Below are positions 7,315 through 15,918 of a stretch of DNA of 43,033 bases, one piece after another. The notes below the pieces were generated by a model. It was not told the DNA's origin and did not search any database. It saw nothing but the letters and a program-made list of their open reading frames with translations. The DNA is taken from positions 1-43,033 of the forward strand of contig QHPU01000070.1 of NCBI GenBank assembly GCA_003219175.1. The letters are read 5' to 3'. Made by a program: the position numbers and the translations under genes. How positions within the stretch are numbered: position 1 is the stretch's first letter; every line of letters starts with the position of its first letter. The DNA comes from Verrucomicrobiota bacterium (GTDB taxonomy: Bacteria > Verrucomicrobiota > Verrucomicrobiia > Chthoniobacterales > UBA10450).

Positions 7315-8301
7315 CTACTTCATGATTAAAACCGCCGCGCCGTCGAGCTGACCGTTGCGCAATTGTGTCAGCGCTTCATTCGCCTGTTCCAATGGAAATG
7401 TTTCGGTCTCGGTTTTTACCGGGATGCGCGGGGCGATTTCGAAAAATTCTTGACCATCGCGCCGGGTGAGATTTGCAACGGAACAAAGAGCGCGTTCGCC
7501 CCACAAATCGTGATAAGGAAAGGCCGGGATGTCGCTCATGTGAATTCCGGCGGAAATTACCATCCCGCCTTTCTCGAGATGACGCAGCGCGACCGGCATG
7601 AGCGCGCCGACGGGTGCGAAGATGATGGCAGCATCCATCTTTTCTGGCGGCGGTTGGTCGGAACCGCCGATCCAGGTTGCACCAAGCCGTTGCGCAAACT
7701 TTTGCGTTTCGATATCGCCCGGACGTGTGAACGCGAAAACTTTGCGTCCTTCAAAACTCGCGACCTGACAGATAATATGCGCGGCGGCGCCAAATCCGTA
7801 TAGACCGAGCCGCTTCGGATCGCCGCATTTGCGCAAAGCGCGAAAGCCGATCAACCCGGCGCACAACAACGGAGCGGCGGCGACGTCCTCGAATCCGTCG
7901 GGAATGGGAAAACAAAAGCGTGCGTCAGCCACGACAAATTCGGCGTAACCGCCGTCGATGTTGTAACCGGTGAAGCGGGCACGATCGCAAAGATTTTCGC
8001 GACCGGATCGGCAAAATTTGCATTCCCCACAAGTCCAGCCCAGCCATGGAATACCGACGCGATCGCCTTCGCGAAATTTTTTCACGTCGCGTCCGATTTC
8101 TTCGACGCGTCCCACGACTTCGTGTCCGGGAACCAGCGGCAATTTTGGCTCCGGCAATTCGCCATCGACAATATGAAGATCGGTCCGGCAAACGGCGCAG
8201 GTGGAAACGCGCATGAGGATTTCTCCGGCAGCGGGTCGTGGTTTGGGAACGTTGCGCAATTGCAGCGGCTGTTTGGGCGCATCGAGTACCATTGCGCGCA
8301 T
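7315..8301 (-). CDS. Zinc-dependent alcohol dehydrogenase (MDR family)
   Basis: 328 residues from the ATG at 8301 (MRAMVLDAPKQPLQLRNV); in-frame starts at 8319 and 8394 add residues partly encoded by the palindrome at 8351-8424. It is a medium-chain dehydrogenase. Catalytic zinc motif CAVCRTDLH and PGHEVVGRVEE are present, as is the structural zinc set CGECKFCRSGRENLC. The nucleotide-binding region is LGLYGFGAAAHI, a variant of GxGxxG. Such enzymes interconvert alcohols and aldehydes with NAD(P)H; substrate unknown. Its downstream neighbour on the same strand is the oxidase gene, but repeats separate them, so co-transcription is uncertain. Confidence 0.88.
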   Translation of the reverse strand: MRAMVLDAPKQPLQLRNVPKPRPAAGEILMRVSTCAVCRTDLHIVDGELPEPKLPLVPGHEVVGRVEEIGRDVKKFREGDRVGIPWLGWTCGECKFCRSGRENLCDRARFTGYNIDGGYAEFVVADARFCFPIPDGFEDVAAAPLLCAGLIGFRALRKCGDPKRLGLYGFGAAAHIICQVASFEGRKVFAFTRPGDIETQKFAQRLGATWIGGSDQPPPEKMDAAIIFAPVGALMPVALRHLEKGGMVISAGIHMSDIPAFPYHDLWGERALCSVANLTRRDGQEFFEIAPRIPVKTETETFPLEQANEALTQLRNGQLDGAAVLIMK

Positions 8302-8350
8302 GATGAAAATAGCGGCCATTCTTGCTTTCTGTCGAGGAGGAGCGTCTTTC

Positions 8351-8424
8351 TGTAGCGGCGGTCTATGACCGCCCAAGATCTTGCCCGGCAACATTTGGTT
8401 CGGCGGTCATAGACCGCCGCTACA
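8351..8424. repeat. Perfect 23-bp inverted repeat (TGTAGCGGCGG family)
   Basis: The arms at 8351-8373 and 8402-8424 are perfect inverted copies, 23 of 23, beginning TGTAGCGGCGGTC. A 28-base loop lies between. A perfect pair implies recent spread or conversion. The TGTAGC termini recur at 26320-26383 and inside the helicase gene at 27817-27896. Confidence 0.9.
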
Positions 8425-8499
8425 AGCAGATAAAGTCAGGAGAGGATGTGTGGCGAAAAGCTTGCGCCAAGATAAACGGGCTGGTGTAGAGTTTGCGGG

Positions 8500-9591
8500 A
8501 TGGTTTCGATCAATAACGAAGCGCTGAGCGACAAAGTCCTGGCCGGAGAACGGATCACGCCCGACGACGCGCTCTTATTATATGAATGGCCACTGGAGGA
8601 GCTGGGCGCTCTGGCCGATCAGCGCCGACGACAAGCCAAGCGGTCGTCCTACAACGGTTCGGGCAACGAAATCGTTACCTACATCGTCGATCGTAATATC
8701 AATTACACCAACGTCTGCAACGTTTACTGCAAGTTCTGCGCGTTTTATCGTACCGAAAAGGAGGACGACCATTACGTCATCTCCTTCGAGCAGCTGGATC
8801 AAAAGTTAGATGAACTTTGTGCCGTCGGTGGGGTTCAAATCCTGATGCAGGGGGGACATCACCCGAAGCTGGGCTTCGAATGGTATATCGATTTGTTGCA
8901 CCACATCCGCGAAAAATATCCGCAGATCAATATTCATGGGTTCAGTCCGCCGGAGTTTCAACATTTTGCGGAAGTTTTCGGAATGCCATTGCGGGAAGTG
9001 ATCGCGAAATTCAAAGAGGCCGGCCTGGGCTCGATCCCCGGTGGTGGCGGCGAAATTCTGGTCGATCGCGTGCGCCAACGAATTTCGCCTCTTAAAATTA
9101 AGAGCGACGAGTGGCTGGAGGTGATGCAGGTCGCGCACGAACTGGGATTGAAATCGAGCGCGACAATGATGTTTGGTCACGTCGAAACCATCGCGGAGCG
9201 GGTGGAACATTTGCAGCGGATTCGCGAACAGCAGGACCGCAGTGGGGGCTTTACTGCGTTCATCTGCTGGACCTTCCAGCCGGAGAACACGGTTTTGAAA
9301 GTGAAACACAAGACGAGCGTGGCGGAATATTTGCGGACGCAGGCGCTGGCCCGGATTTTTTTGGACAACATCGAGAATATCCAAAGCTCGTGGGTGACGC
9401 AGGGGCCGGGGATCGGCCAGGTGGCATTGAAATTTGGGGCCAACGATTTCGGGAGTGTGATGATGGAAGAAAATGTGGTAAGCAGCGCCGGAACAACGTT
9501 TCGGCTGGATGCGCAACAAATCGAAAGGCTCATCCGCGAAGCGGGTTATGAGCCGCGCCGCCGCAACAACTGGTATGAATTGCTCGCTTAG
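8500..9591 (+). CDS. mqnC: Cyclic dehypoxanthinyl futalosine synthase
   Basis: 363 residues, normal for the family. It is the radical S-adenosylmethionine enzyme that cyclises dehypoxanthine futalosine in the futalosine route to menaquinone. The iron-sulfur cluster motif is CNVYCKFC (C73, C77, C80), followed by AFYRTEKEDDHYV. Further family sequences are GGVQILMQGGHHP, HGFSPPEFQHFAE and GLGSIPGGGGEILVDRVR, and the C-terminus has GANDFGSVMMEENVVSSAG. Its presence implies menaquinone-based respiration. The other mqn genes are not in the window. It appears monocistronic and starts 75 bases after a palindromic repeat. Confidence 0.95.
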   Translation: MVSINNEALSDKVLAGERITPDDALLLYEWPLEELGALADQRRRQAKRSSYNGSGNEIVTYIVDRNINYTNVCNVYCKFCAFYRTEKEDDHYVISFEQLDQKLDELCAVGGVQILMQGGHHPKLGFEWYIDLLHHIREKYPQINIHGFSPPEFQHFAEVFGMPLREVIAKFKEAGLGSIPGGGGEILVDRVRQRISPLKIKSDEWLEVMQVAHELGLKSSATMMFGHVETIAERVEHLQRIREQQDRSGGFTAFICWTFQPENTVLKVKHKTSVAEYLRTQALARIFLDNIENIQSSWVTQGPGIGQVALKFGANDFGSVMMEENVVSSAGTTFRLDAQQIERLIREAGYEPRRRNNWYELLA

Positions 9592-9695
9592 ATGAGGTCT
9601 CGAGACGCTTGCATCGATTTGGCCCTTGACGATAATCAGCTCCCTGTGAAGTAATACACCGCATCTCCCCCACCGCGGCCCGAAGAAGTCCCGAA

Positions 9696-12038
9696 ATGTT
9701 TTATAATTCGATACGCCGCCGTTTGGGATGGAAATCCTCTGCCGTTCTTCTTAGTGGCGCCATGGCCTTGATGGCAAGGGCGCAATCGCCACCAGACGCC
9801 GCCCACCAGGCGCCGCCAATCGTTCGCTCGATCGACATTCAGTACACCGGCCCGGTCACCATCAGCCGGGAGCGAGTCCTCGCGCAGATGCGGACGAAGG
9901 TGGGACGGCCTTATTCAGAATTGATTGCCGAGGATGACATCCGCACTATTTACGCCACTGGGCATGTGCAGAATGTCCGCGTTTTCGGTCAACCACAAGG
10001 TGACGGCGTAAGAGTGATCGTGGCGATACAGACGCGGACGATGCTGAATGAAATTCAAATCGATGGCGCGACGCGGATTAAGCCAAAGAAGTTGCGCAAA
10101 GATATCGGCGTGAAATTAAACACGCCGCTGAAGGAAGAGGATTTGGAACAGGGCCGGGAAAAGATCGTCGACATTTATCGGTCGCACGGGTTCAACGACG
10201 TCGATGTGCAGTTTCACGTTGAGCCGATTGATGCCACCCGCGGCACTTCTCGCGTCGTTTACACCGTCAATGAAGGAATAAAAGGGGCGATCAGTCGGAT
10301 CCTTTTTGAAGGCAACACGCATTTTTCCAATCAGACGCTGCGGAAACAGATGAAGACGAAAGGTAAAACGATCATTTCCGTTTTCGATAAATCTGGTCGT
10401 CTGGATGAAACCCAATTGCAGGAAGACGTCCAGAAGGTCCGCGAGTTTTACCAGAATCATGGCTACATCGACATGGTGGTGCGGGACGTTCGCAAAGAGC
10501 GGACGAGCGGTGGGGCCTTACTAATCGTGATCGCGATCGATGAAGGACCGCAGTATCACGTCGGCAAACTGAACTTCGTCGGCTACAAAGTGACGACAGA
10601 AGACAAATTGCGAGCGGCGGTGAAAACCAAAGAAGGCGCCGTTTACTCGGCCAAGGCAATCAAAGATGATGCCAAAGCCATCGCCGACGCCTACGGCAGC
10701 GGCGGCTATGTTGACTTGACGATCGTCCCGGAAAGTTCACCGCCGCATGGCGGGCTAATCGATCTGACCTATCGAATCGATGAGGGCCAGCGCTCCTACG
10801 TTGACCGCATTAATATCTCCGGCAATTCGCGGACGAAAGACAAGGTGATTCGCCGTGAAGTGTCGATCGCGCCGGGTGATATTTTCAACACGGTGCGAGT
10901 AGAGACGACCAAAAAGCGCCTGGAAAATCTTGGTTATTTTAGCAAGGTCGACGCTTTTCCGGTCGATACTGGCGTAGCAGGACGCAAGAACCTTGACCTT
11001 CTGGTCGAGGAAAAGCGGACCGGTTCGCTTAACTTCGGCGCCGGCTTCAGCACGGTCGATAGTCTGGTTGGATTCGTTGAGCTGACGCAGGGAAATTTTG
11101 ATATCACGAATTGGCCGAGCCTGACCGGTGGCGGACAGAAGTTTCGCATCCGGCTGCAAGCTGGAACCCAGCGGAAAGACGTCGAGATCGCGTTCACCGA
11201 GCCGTGGTTTCTGGATCGGCCAATTTCCGTCAGCTACAGCACCTATTATCACGAGGCGAATTATTTGAGCTCGGTCTACGACGAGCGGAGTTACGGATTT
11301 GCAGTAGATGTACGGAAAGCTCTAACGCCCTATGTGTACGCCACGATCGGATACCACTTTGAAGATGTAAACGCCATTAACATTGCCGTTGACGCAACCC
11401 CGGCGCTGCGGGCCGAGCTCGGGCCGTCTACTAAAAGCTCAGTCTCGGCTAGCCTGGTCTACGATACTCGCGATAATCCGTTCCTTACCCGCAGAGGCGA
11501 ACGTATCAGCTACACCTGGTACGTCGCCGGGTTCCCGAGCGGCGGAACCGAACATCTTTACGGCTTCGACGTTGAAGCTTCAAAATATTGGCACCTGCCG
11601 TGGGACATGATTTTATTGGTAAATTCGGAGGTTGCCGGGGTTGACGCCTTGGACGAACAAGAAAACAGGCTGATCAAGATTTACGACCGTCTATTCCTCG
11701 GTGGCTCCAACAATCTTCGCGGCTTTGAATTCCGCGATGTTGGGCCGAGAGATAAGAACGGCGAACCGCTCGGCGGACAAAGCATGGCCCGATCAACGGT
11801 GGAATTAACCTTCCCCATTGTCGAGAAAGCGCGCGGCGCATTCTTCTATGATAATGGCTTTGTGAACGTGAATCCGTGGGATTACAATTTTGACGATCTT
11901 TCTGCCGACGTCGGTTTTGGCTTACGTCTGGACTTGCCAATTGGTCCACTTCGTATTGACTACGGCATTCCGATTCAGAGTGGACGCCACCACCTTGGTA
12001 GCGGGAAGCTTAACTTCAACGTCGGCTATCAATTTTGA
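9696..12038 (+). CDS. bamA: Outer membrane protein assembly factor BamA
   Basis: 780 residues. It is the Omp85 barrel that inserts outer-membrane proteins. A signal peptide (ending AMALMARAQS, about 1-30) is followed by five POTRA domains to about residue 425; repeated patterns include IQYTGPVTISRERVLAQM, FEGNTHFSNQTLRKQM and INISGNSRTKDKVIRREV. The C-terminal barrel carries GFSTVDSLVGFVELTQGNF and the RGF-type motif LRGFEFRDVGPRD. It ends NVGYQF, the terminal Phe typical of outer-membrane barrels. An ompH/skp gene follows after 56 bp, the usual partnership. No Shine-Dalgarno is evident. Confidence 0.96.
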   Translation: MFYNSIRRRLGWKSSAVLLSGAMALMARAQSPPDAAHQAPPIVRSIDIQYTGPVTISRERVLAQMRTKVGRPYSELIAEDDIRTIYATGHVQNVRVFGQPQGDGVRVIVAIQTRTMLNEIQIDGATRIKPKKLRKDIGVKLNTPLKEEDLEQGREKIVDIYRSHGFNDVDVQFHVEPIDATRGTSRVVYTVNEGIKGAISRILFEGNTHFSNQTLRKQMKTKGKTIISVFDKSGRLDETQLQEDVQKVREFYQNHGYIDMVVRDVRKERTSGGALLIVIAIDEGPQYHVGKLNFVGYKVTTEDKLRAAVKTKEGAVYSAKAIKDDAKAIADAYGSGGYVDLTIVPESSPPHGGLIDLTYRIDEGQRSYVDRINISGNSRTKDKVIRREVSIAPGDIFNTVRVETTKKRLENLGYFSKVDAFPVDTGVAGRKNLDLLVEEKRTGSLNFGAGFSTVDSLVGFVELTQGNFDITNWPSLTGGGQKFRIRLQAGTQRKDVEIAFTEPWFLDRPISVSYSTYYHEANYLSSVYDERSYGFAVDVRKALTPYVYATIGYHFEDVNAINIAVDATPALRAELGPSTKSSVSASLVYDTRDNPFLTRRGERISYTWYVAGFPSGGTEHLYGFDVEASKYWHLPWDMILLVNSEVAGVDALDEQENRLIKIYDRLFLGGSNNLRGFEFRDVGPRDKNGEPLGGQSMARSTVELTFPIVEKARGAFFYDNGFVNVNPWDYNFDDLSADVGFGLRLDLPIGPLRIDYGIPIQSGRHHLGSGKLNFNVGYQF

Positions 12039-12094
12039 ACAGAACTTAACCAAGGCGGTCTAACGCCACGCAAAACAATTAACCCTATCGTTTT

Positions 12095-12754
12095 ATGAAG
12101 AAACTGCTCTCTCTCGCCCTTACCTCCATGCTGGCGCTGCCACTGGCCGCATTTGGCCAGGGCACGCTCAAGATCGGGACCATTAACATGGACCGTGCAT
12201 TCAAAGAATACAGTAAGACCAAGGAAGCCGAGAGAAAGGTTAACGACGCCAAAGATGCTGCGAAAAAAGAATTCGACGATCGGACCGACTCCTACAAAAA
12301 GGCTCTTGAGGAAGTCAACAATCTCAACAAGCAGCTGGAATCTACGGCCCTGAGTGCGGACAAAAAGACGCAGCTAGCGAAAGATCGCGACGACAAAATT
12401 AACAACATTAAAAATATGGAACGCGAAATTAACGAGTTCCGGGTCACGCGCGAAAATCAATTGCGGGAACAGGCCTTGCGAATGCGCGACGGCATCGTCA
12501 AAGAAATTATGGATGTCGTAAGTGAGAAGGTGAAGACCCTGAACATGGACCTCGTGTTCGACAAATCGGGACTGAGCGTGAATGGAGTCCCTGCGCTCCT
12601 TTACTCGCGCGATAGTTATGATTTCACCAACGATGTGGTAGCAGCGCTAAACAAACCGGGCCGCCCTAGCACCGTCAGCACCGAGGGTGCTTCTACGGGT
12701 TCCCCGACGGTGACGACCAAGGCAAGCCCGACGGCCACTCCGAAAAAGCCGTAG
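12095..12754 (+). CDS. OmpH/Skp-family periplasmic chaperone
   Basis: 219 residues. Signal peptide 1-22 (MKKLLSLALTSMLALPLAAF), a Skp-like strand (LKIGTINMDRAFKEYSKTKE), then a long charged coiled coil to about residue 150, and a strand region DLVFDKSGLSVNGVPALLYS. The C-terminal 30 residues are Thr/Ser/Pro-rich and unlike Skp. Skp trimers hold unfolded outer-membrane proteins in the periplasm before delivery to BamA, whose gene lies directly upstream. A clear terminator follows, so bamA-ompH is one transcription unit. Confidence 0.92.
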   Translation: MKKLLSLALTSMLALPLAAFGQGTLKIGTINMDRAFKEYSKTKEAERKVNDAKDAAKKEFDDRTDSYKKALEEVNNLNKQLESTALSADKKTQLAKDRDDKINNIKNMEREINEFRVTRENQLREQALRMRDGIVKEIMDVVSEKVKTLNMDLVFDKSGLSVNGVPALLYSRDSYDFTNDVVAALNKPGRPSTVSTEGASTGSPTVTTKASPTATPKKP

Positions 12755-12771
12755 CTCCCATTTTGCTTTGC

Positions 12772-12808
12772 AAACGCACGCCTGCGCAAGCCGGCGTGCG
12801 TTTTGTTT
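12772..12808 (+). terminator. Intrinsic terminator after ompH
   Basis: An 11-bp perfect stem AAACGCACGCC / GGCGTGCGTTT encloses an inner GC-GCAA-GC mini-hairpin and is followed by TTTTGTTT. It lies 17 bases after the ompH stop. The stem, GNRA loop and T-tract make it the clearest terminator in the window. Confidence 0.88.
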
Positions 12809-12812
12809 AGTG

Positions 12813-13646
12813 ATGTCGCGTCTCTCCCACCTGTTGCTGGCGCGATCGGTTCTCGGCGTATCGCTGCTAACGACTCTTGGCTTCTTCCCTTCCCAGGACA
12901 CCAGGGGCGCAACGGACTGGGCCTCGACCTTAACTCACGATGCCCGCGGGAATTTCCCCGATCTGCGGCCGGGACATGCCACTTACGTTTATGGATGGAG
13001 TGGAATCACCGCGGGAACGTCGGAAGTAAATTTTCGTCGCGGCGAACAAGAGGTATTCATTCTGGAAGGAAAAGGACGCACGGTGGGTCTGGCCCGCATT
13101 CTCTGGCGATTTGATCTAAGCTATCGTTCGTTGGCCAACGCCCAGACTCTACGCCCGCTCGAAACGCACCAGGTAGAGACAGCGCGCGGTAAGCGGGTCG
13201 AGACAAACCTAAAGTTTTCCAATGAAGGAGTAAACAGCCGCCGCCTTGAAGGCAATCGCGCCACACCCACAGTCAAGGATTTCGCATTGGAGAACTTGTT
13301 TGATCTCCAGTCCGTCTTTCTCTATTTGCGCAGTCTGCCGTTGCGCGATCACAGCCTCTACCGCCTGGCGGTTTATCCGGCCAATTCCGCCTATGTCGCC
13401 ACGGTCATCGTGCTCGGGCGCGAGCACCTGCGCGTGCGCTCAGGAAATTACAACGCGATCAAAATGGATCTGAAGTTACAGCGGGTGAACAAAAAGAATG
13501 AGCTCGAGCCGCACCGGAAATTCAAACGCGCGACCATCTGGCTTTCAGACGACAACGATCGCGTGCTCCTGCGAATCGAGAGCCAGATTTTTGTCGGAAC
13601 GGTTACCGCGGAGTTGCAATCGATTCGTTTCGACCAGGATCAGTGA
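12813..13646 (+). CDS. DUF3108 secreted protein
   Basis: 277 residues from the ATG at 12813 (MSRLSHLLLARSVLG). The frame is open further upstream but would run through the terminator. A hydrophobic N-terminus gives a likely signal peptide to about residue 32. The mature region matches the DUF3108 layout: ATYVYGWSGITAGTSEVNF near the start, a central SLFxYLR-like stretch (LFDLQSVFLYLRSLPLRD), and TIWLSDDNDRVLLRIESQIFVGTVTAELQ at the end. DUF3108 proteins are envelope proteins of unknown function, often in outer-membrane biogenesis neighbourhoods. Its stop overlaps the convergent peptidoglycan-binding gene by 7 bp. Confidence 0.85.
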   Translation: MSRLSHLLLARSVLGVSLLTTLGFFPSQDTRGATDWASTLTHDARGNFPDLRPGHATYVYGWSGITAGTSEVNFRRGEQEVFILEGKGRTVGLARILWRFDLSYRSLANAQTLRPLETHQVETARGKRVETNLKFSNEGVNSRRLEGNRATPTVKDFALENLFDLQSVFLYLRSLPLRDHSLYRLAVYPANSAYVATVIVLGREHLRVRSGNYNAIKMDLKLQRVNKKNELEPHRKFKRATIWLSDDNDRVLLRIESQIFVGTVTAELQSIRFDQDQ

Positions 13647-14338
13647 ATCCACTCGCCGCGTACCGGGGGCTCCTCGGCCGGCACAAAATGACGCCGAGGC
13701 ATTTCCATGGGCGTACGGCCGTTTTGGCCAGGCAACAAACCGAGCGCAGCCAACGTTTCCATGTCGAGCTGGCCGTTGGGTGCAAGTCCCAGGCGAGCCT
13801 GAAAGGCGCGGAGGGAAAATTCCAGATTCGGGCTGAAGATTCCGTCGCTGACACCCTTGTAAAAACCGCGGCGCCGGAGCAGGGTTTGGGCGCCGAAGAC
13901 AATACGCTGCTGTAATTCTGGTGGCGCCATTTCGTAGGGCGTATTGCTAAAAATTGTGGCTTGCGATAGTGCCCGTTCCGGTCGAGCAGCCTGCGCTTCG
14001 CGCGGCGGAGGCGTGGCTTCTTCGGATTGTTCGTTTGCGGTTGCGTCATCCTCCGGGCGCTGAGGTTGCTGCGTGTTCGTCGGGGCAGCGGAAGCAGCAG
14101 TACCGGAACGCAAGGTGCGCAATGTTTGTTCGTCCAACTCTCCCGTGATTGGCAGCCCGCTGCGGATTTGAAATCGCCGGATGGCTGCGATCGTATCCGC
14201 GTCTGTCTCCCCGTTAATCTGACCGAAATAATAGCCTTGCTCTTTGAGTTCTTGCTGAGCCTCCTGAACCGTGCTGTCGGCCCGCGTCAACGGCGCCAGC
14301 GCAATCGTCAGGATTACCGTTGCAATTTTTCCTTTCAT
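13640..14338 (-). CDS. Secreted protein with two peptidoglycan-binding (PG_binding_1) domains
   Basis: 232 residues from the ATG at 14338 (MKGKIATVILTIALAPLTRA, a signal peptide); an ATG at 14350 adds four residues. Two PG_binding_1 repeats are visible: VQEAQQELKEQGYYFGQINGETDADT to GELDEQTLRTL, and VFGAQTLLRRRGFYKGVSDGIFSPNLE to QLDMETLAALGLLP. A low-complexity Ala/Glu/Pro linker joins them. The C-terminus is Pro/Arg/Glu-rich. It probably anchors to murein in the periplasm. It is the last gene of the UBact-proteasome-amidase run, 37 bp after the amidase, whose function fits well. Confidence 0.85.
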   Translation of the reverse strand: MKGKIATVILTIALAPLTRADSTVQEAQQELKEQGYYFGQINGETDADTIAAIRRFQIRSGLPITGELDEQTLRTLRSGTAASAAPTNTQQPQRPEDDATANEQSEEATPPPREAQAARPERALSQATIFSNTPYEMAPPELQQRIVFGAQTLLRRRGFYKGVSDGIFSPNLEFSLRAFQARLGLAPNGQLDMETLAALGLLPGQNGRTPMEMPRRHFVPAEEPPVRGEWIH

Positions 14339-14375
14339 CGTTGCGGGCAATTTGACGCCTTGGCCATTCTCTTAT

Positions 14376-15161
14376 TCACGGACTCGCACCACTACCAGCC
14401 AATGCTTTAACCGTGTCCCGGTATTTCAAAATGCCGTCGGCTATTCCCATCGCCAGTTGTTCGCGATAATTCGCCTCCGCCAGCTTGCCGATATCATTCT
14501 TGCCGGTTAAAAAACCTCCTTCCACCAGCACGGCCGGATGCCGCACATTGGCCAGCACGTAAAACTGCTGCGCTTTTGTGCCACGATTAACGGCCTGGGT
14601 GCGCGCGACCAGTTGTTGCTGAATAAATTGAGCCAGACTTTGACTTTCCAGATTCGGCCGAGGATTGGCGACCTTCTGCAGAAAGGGAAGCCAGCTTGCG
14701 ATTAGTGGAATGCCAGTGGCCTGTTGCGCCGCGAAATAGGTTTCGATGCCGCTCACGTCCGGGCGCAGCCCATCATTAAGATGAATGCTTACGACCACCG
14801 CATTATCAGCGCGATTAATCAGCCGCGCCCGGTCACCTAACGAAACGTAGGAATCACCATTGCGCGTCAGCAACGTCATCATGCCTTGCGCGTCGAGAAG
14901 CCGACCGACGCGTTGAGCAATGTCCAGGGTCAGGTCCTTTTCCAAAACCCCGCCCGCGATTGCGCCGGAATCCTGTCCACCGTGTCCCGGGTCGAGTATG
15001 ACCAGCGCGAACGGCTCTGCCTTTTTGTAGTGGGAAACGATGAGACGCGGCGAGAATGGCTCCGGCGTCAGGAGAAGGGTCAAAAATGACACCGCCATCA
15101 ACAAGAGCCCGAGCCACGCGATTGTTTCGCTGGCCCCGGTTGAAAGGCGGAAACGCACCAT
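14376..15161 (-). CDS. N-acetylmuramoyl-L-alanine amidase (Amidase_3)
   Basis: 261 residues from the ATG at 15161, one base after the prcA stop; a TTG at 15173 would overlap it. It is a zinc amidase that cuts the bond between muramic acid and L-alanine in peptidoglycan. An N-terminal membrane segment (about 13-32) anchors it. Zinc and catalytic residues are in DPGHGGQDSGA (H60), VLEKDL (E74), SIHLND (H127) and the late VEGGFLTG (Glu). It is a mid-size single-domain member without extra targeting domains; the following gene provides peptidoglycan binding. Tight coupling to prcA indicates one operon. Confidence 0.92.
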   Translation of the reverse strand: MVRFRLSTGASETIAWLGLLLMAVSFLTLLLTPEPFSPRLIVSHYKKAEPFALVILDPGHGGQDSGAIAGGVLEKDLTLDIAQRVGRLLDAQGMMTLLTRNGDSYVSLGDRARLINRADNAVVVSIHLNDGLRPDVSGIETYFAAQQATGIPLIASWLPFLQKVANPRPNLESQSLAQFIQQQLVARTQAVNRGTKAQQFYVLANVRHPAVLVEGGFLTGKNDIGKLAEANYREQLAMGIADGILKYRDTVKALAGSGASP

Positions 15162-15162
15162 T

Positions 15163-15918
15163 CTATTTCGCAATCAAAGGCGCCAGTTCACTCGCTCCCA
15201 CGGCACGATATCGCACCGCCATGTTCGCATGACGTTCCAGTACCGCCGCCGAAATTGTCCCATTTCCAAGGCGCTCGCTCCGTTGCCGCCGGAGTTCGTC
15301 GTCTGCCGGCACGGCGTCGTCCGCTTTTAACTGCCCGATCAGCCAGCTATCCAGTGCGAGGTCAAGGGTTTCCGCCAGATTCTTACCAACGCGAAATTGT
15401 TTGCGCAGAAATTCGATCATTTGCTCGGCCGATTTTTTCGTTGCGGCCAGAACCGCAAACGGCCTGTTGCCTTCGTTGGTCGAGCGAAGATGAATGGCGC
15501 CGTCGTAATCGACTTCCAGGAACAGGTCGTCGGCTGGAGTTGCTCCAATCTCGACAAAGAGCAAGCGCGCCAGGAAAGGAGCACCGTAGATCTGCTCGAA
15601 CGCATTTTTCATTACCGGACTTAACGAGTAGTAGGCAAGGCGCCGCAGGGAAACATCGGCAGCCGAGCGGGTAAATCCTTCGGTGCTGGCAAGCTCAATC
15701 GCAGCCATACGCAAACGTTCGATGTCGCCCGGATGTCCGATGGCACCGAGCGCGATTCGGTCGTAAATCTCGAAAAGTTTTTGCTGGCCGACAGTGAACA
15801 ACAGAATCCCGTCGACATAACCTACCGCAACCACCGGGCTGCCGGTCGCCAGCTGCATCTCGATGTAATCGCGGCGCGTCGCGATTGCTTCCACCCAGCG
15901 ATACGGCTCTTCAATCAT
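15163..15918 (-). CDS. prcA: Proteasome alpha subunit
   Basis: 251 residues, normal for bacterial PrcA. It forms the outer rings and gate of the 20S core particle. Recognisable parts are the N-terminal helix region (YRWVEAIATRRDYIEM), SPVVAVGYVDGILLFTVGQQ, KLFEIYDRIALGAIGHPGD and RLRMAAIELASTEGFTRS. It has no catalytic Thr, as expected for alpha. The C-terminus ends APLIAK. Start and prcB stop overlap in an ATGA (15915-15918), the usual translational coupling for equal output. Confidence 0.92.
   Translation of the reverse strand: MIEEPYRWVEAIATRRDYIEMQLATGSPVVAVGYVDGILLFTVGQQKLFEIYDRIALGAIGHPGDIERLRMAAIELASTEGFTRSAADVSLRRLAYYSLSPVMKNAFEQIYGAPFLARLLFVEIGATPADDLFLEVDYDGAIHLRSTNEGNRPFAVLAATKKSAEQMIEFLRKQFRVGKNLAETLDLALDSWLIGQLKADDAVPADDELRRQRSERLGNGTISAAVLERHANMAVRYRAVGASELAPLIAK

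Noticed and set aside
8806-9519. 237-codon minus-strand frame opposite mqnC
   Set aside because: mqnC motifs are unambiguous; the antisense product has no recognisable feature.
9626-9657. TTGACG and TAATAC as a promoter for bamA
   Set aside because: The 20-base spacer is too long for a standard sigma-70 promoter, and no better pair was found.
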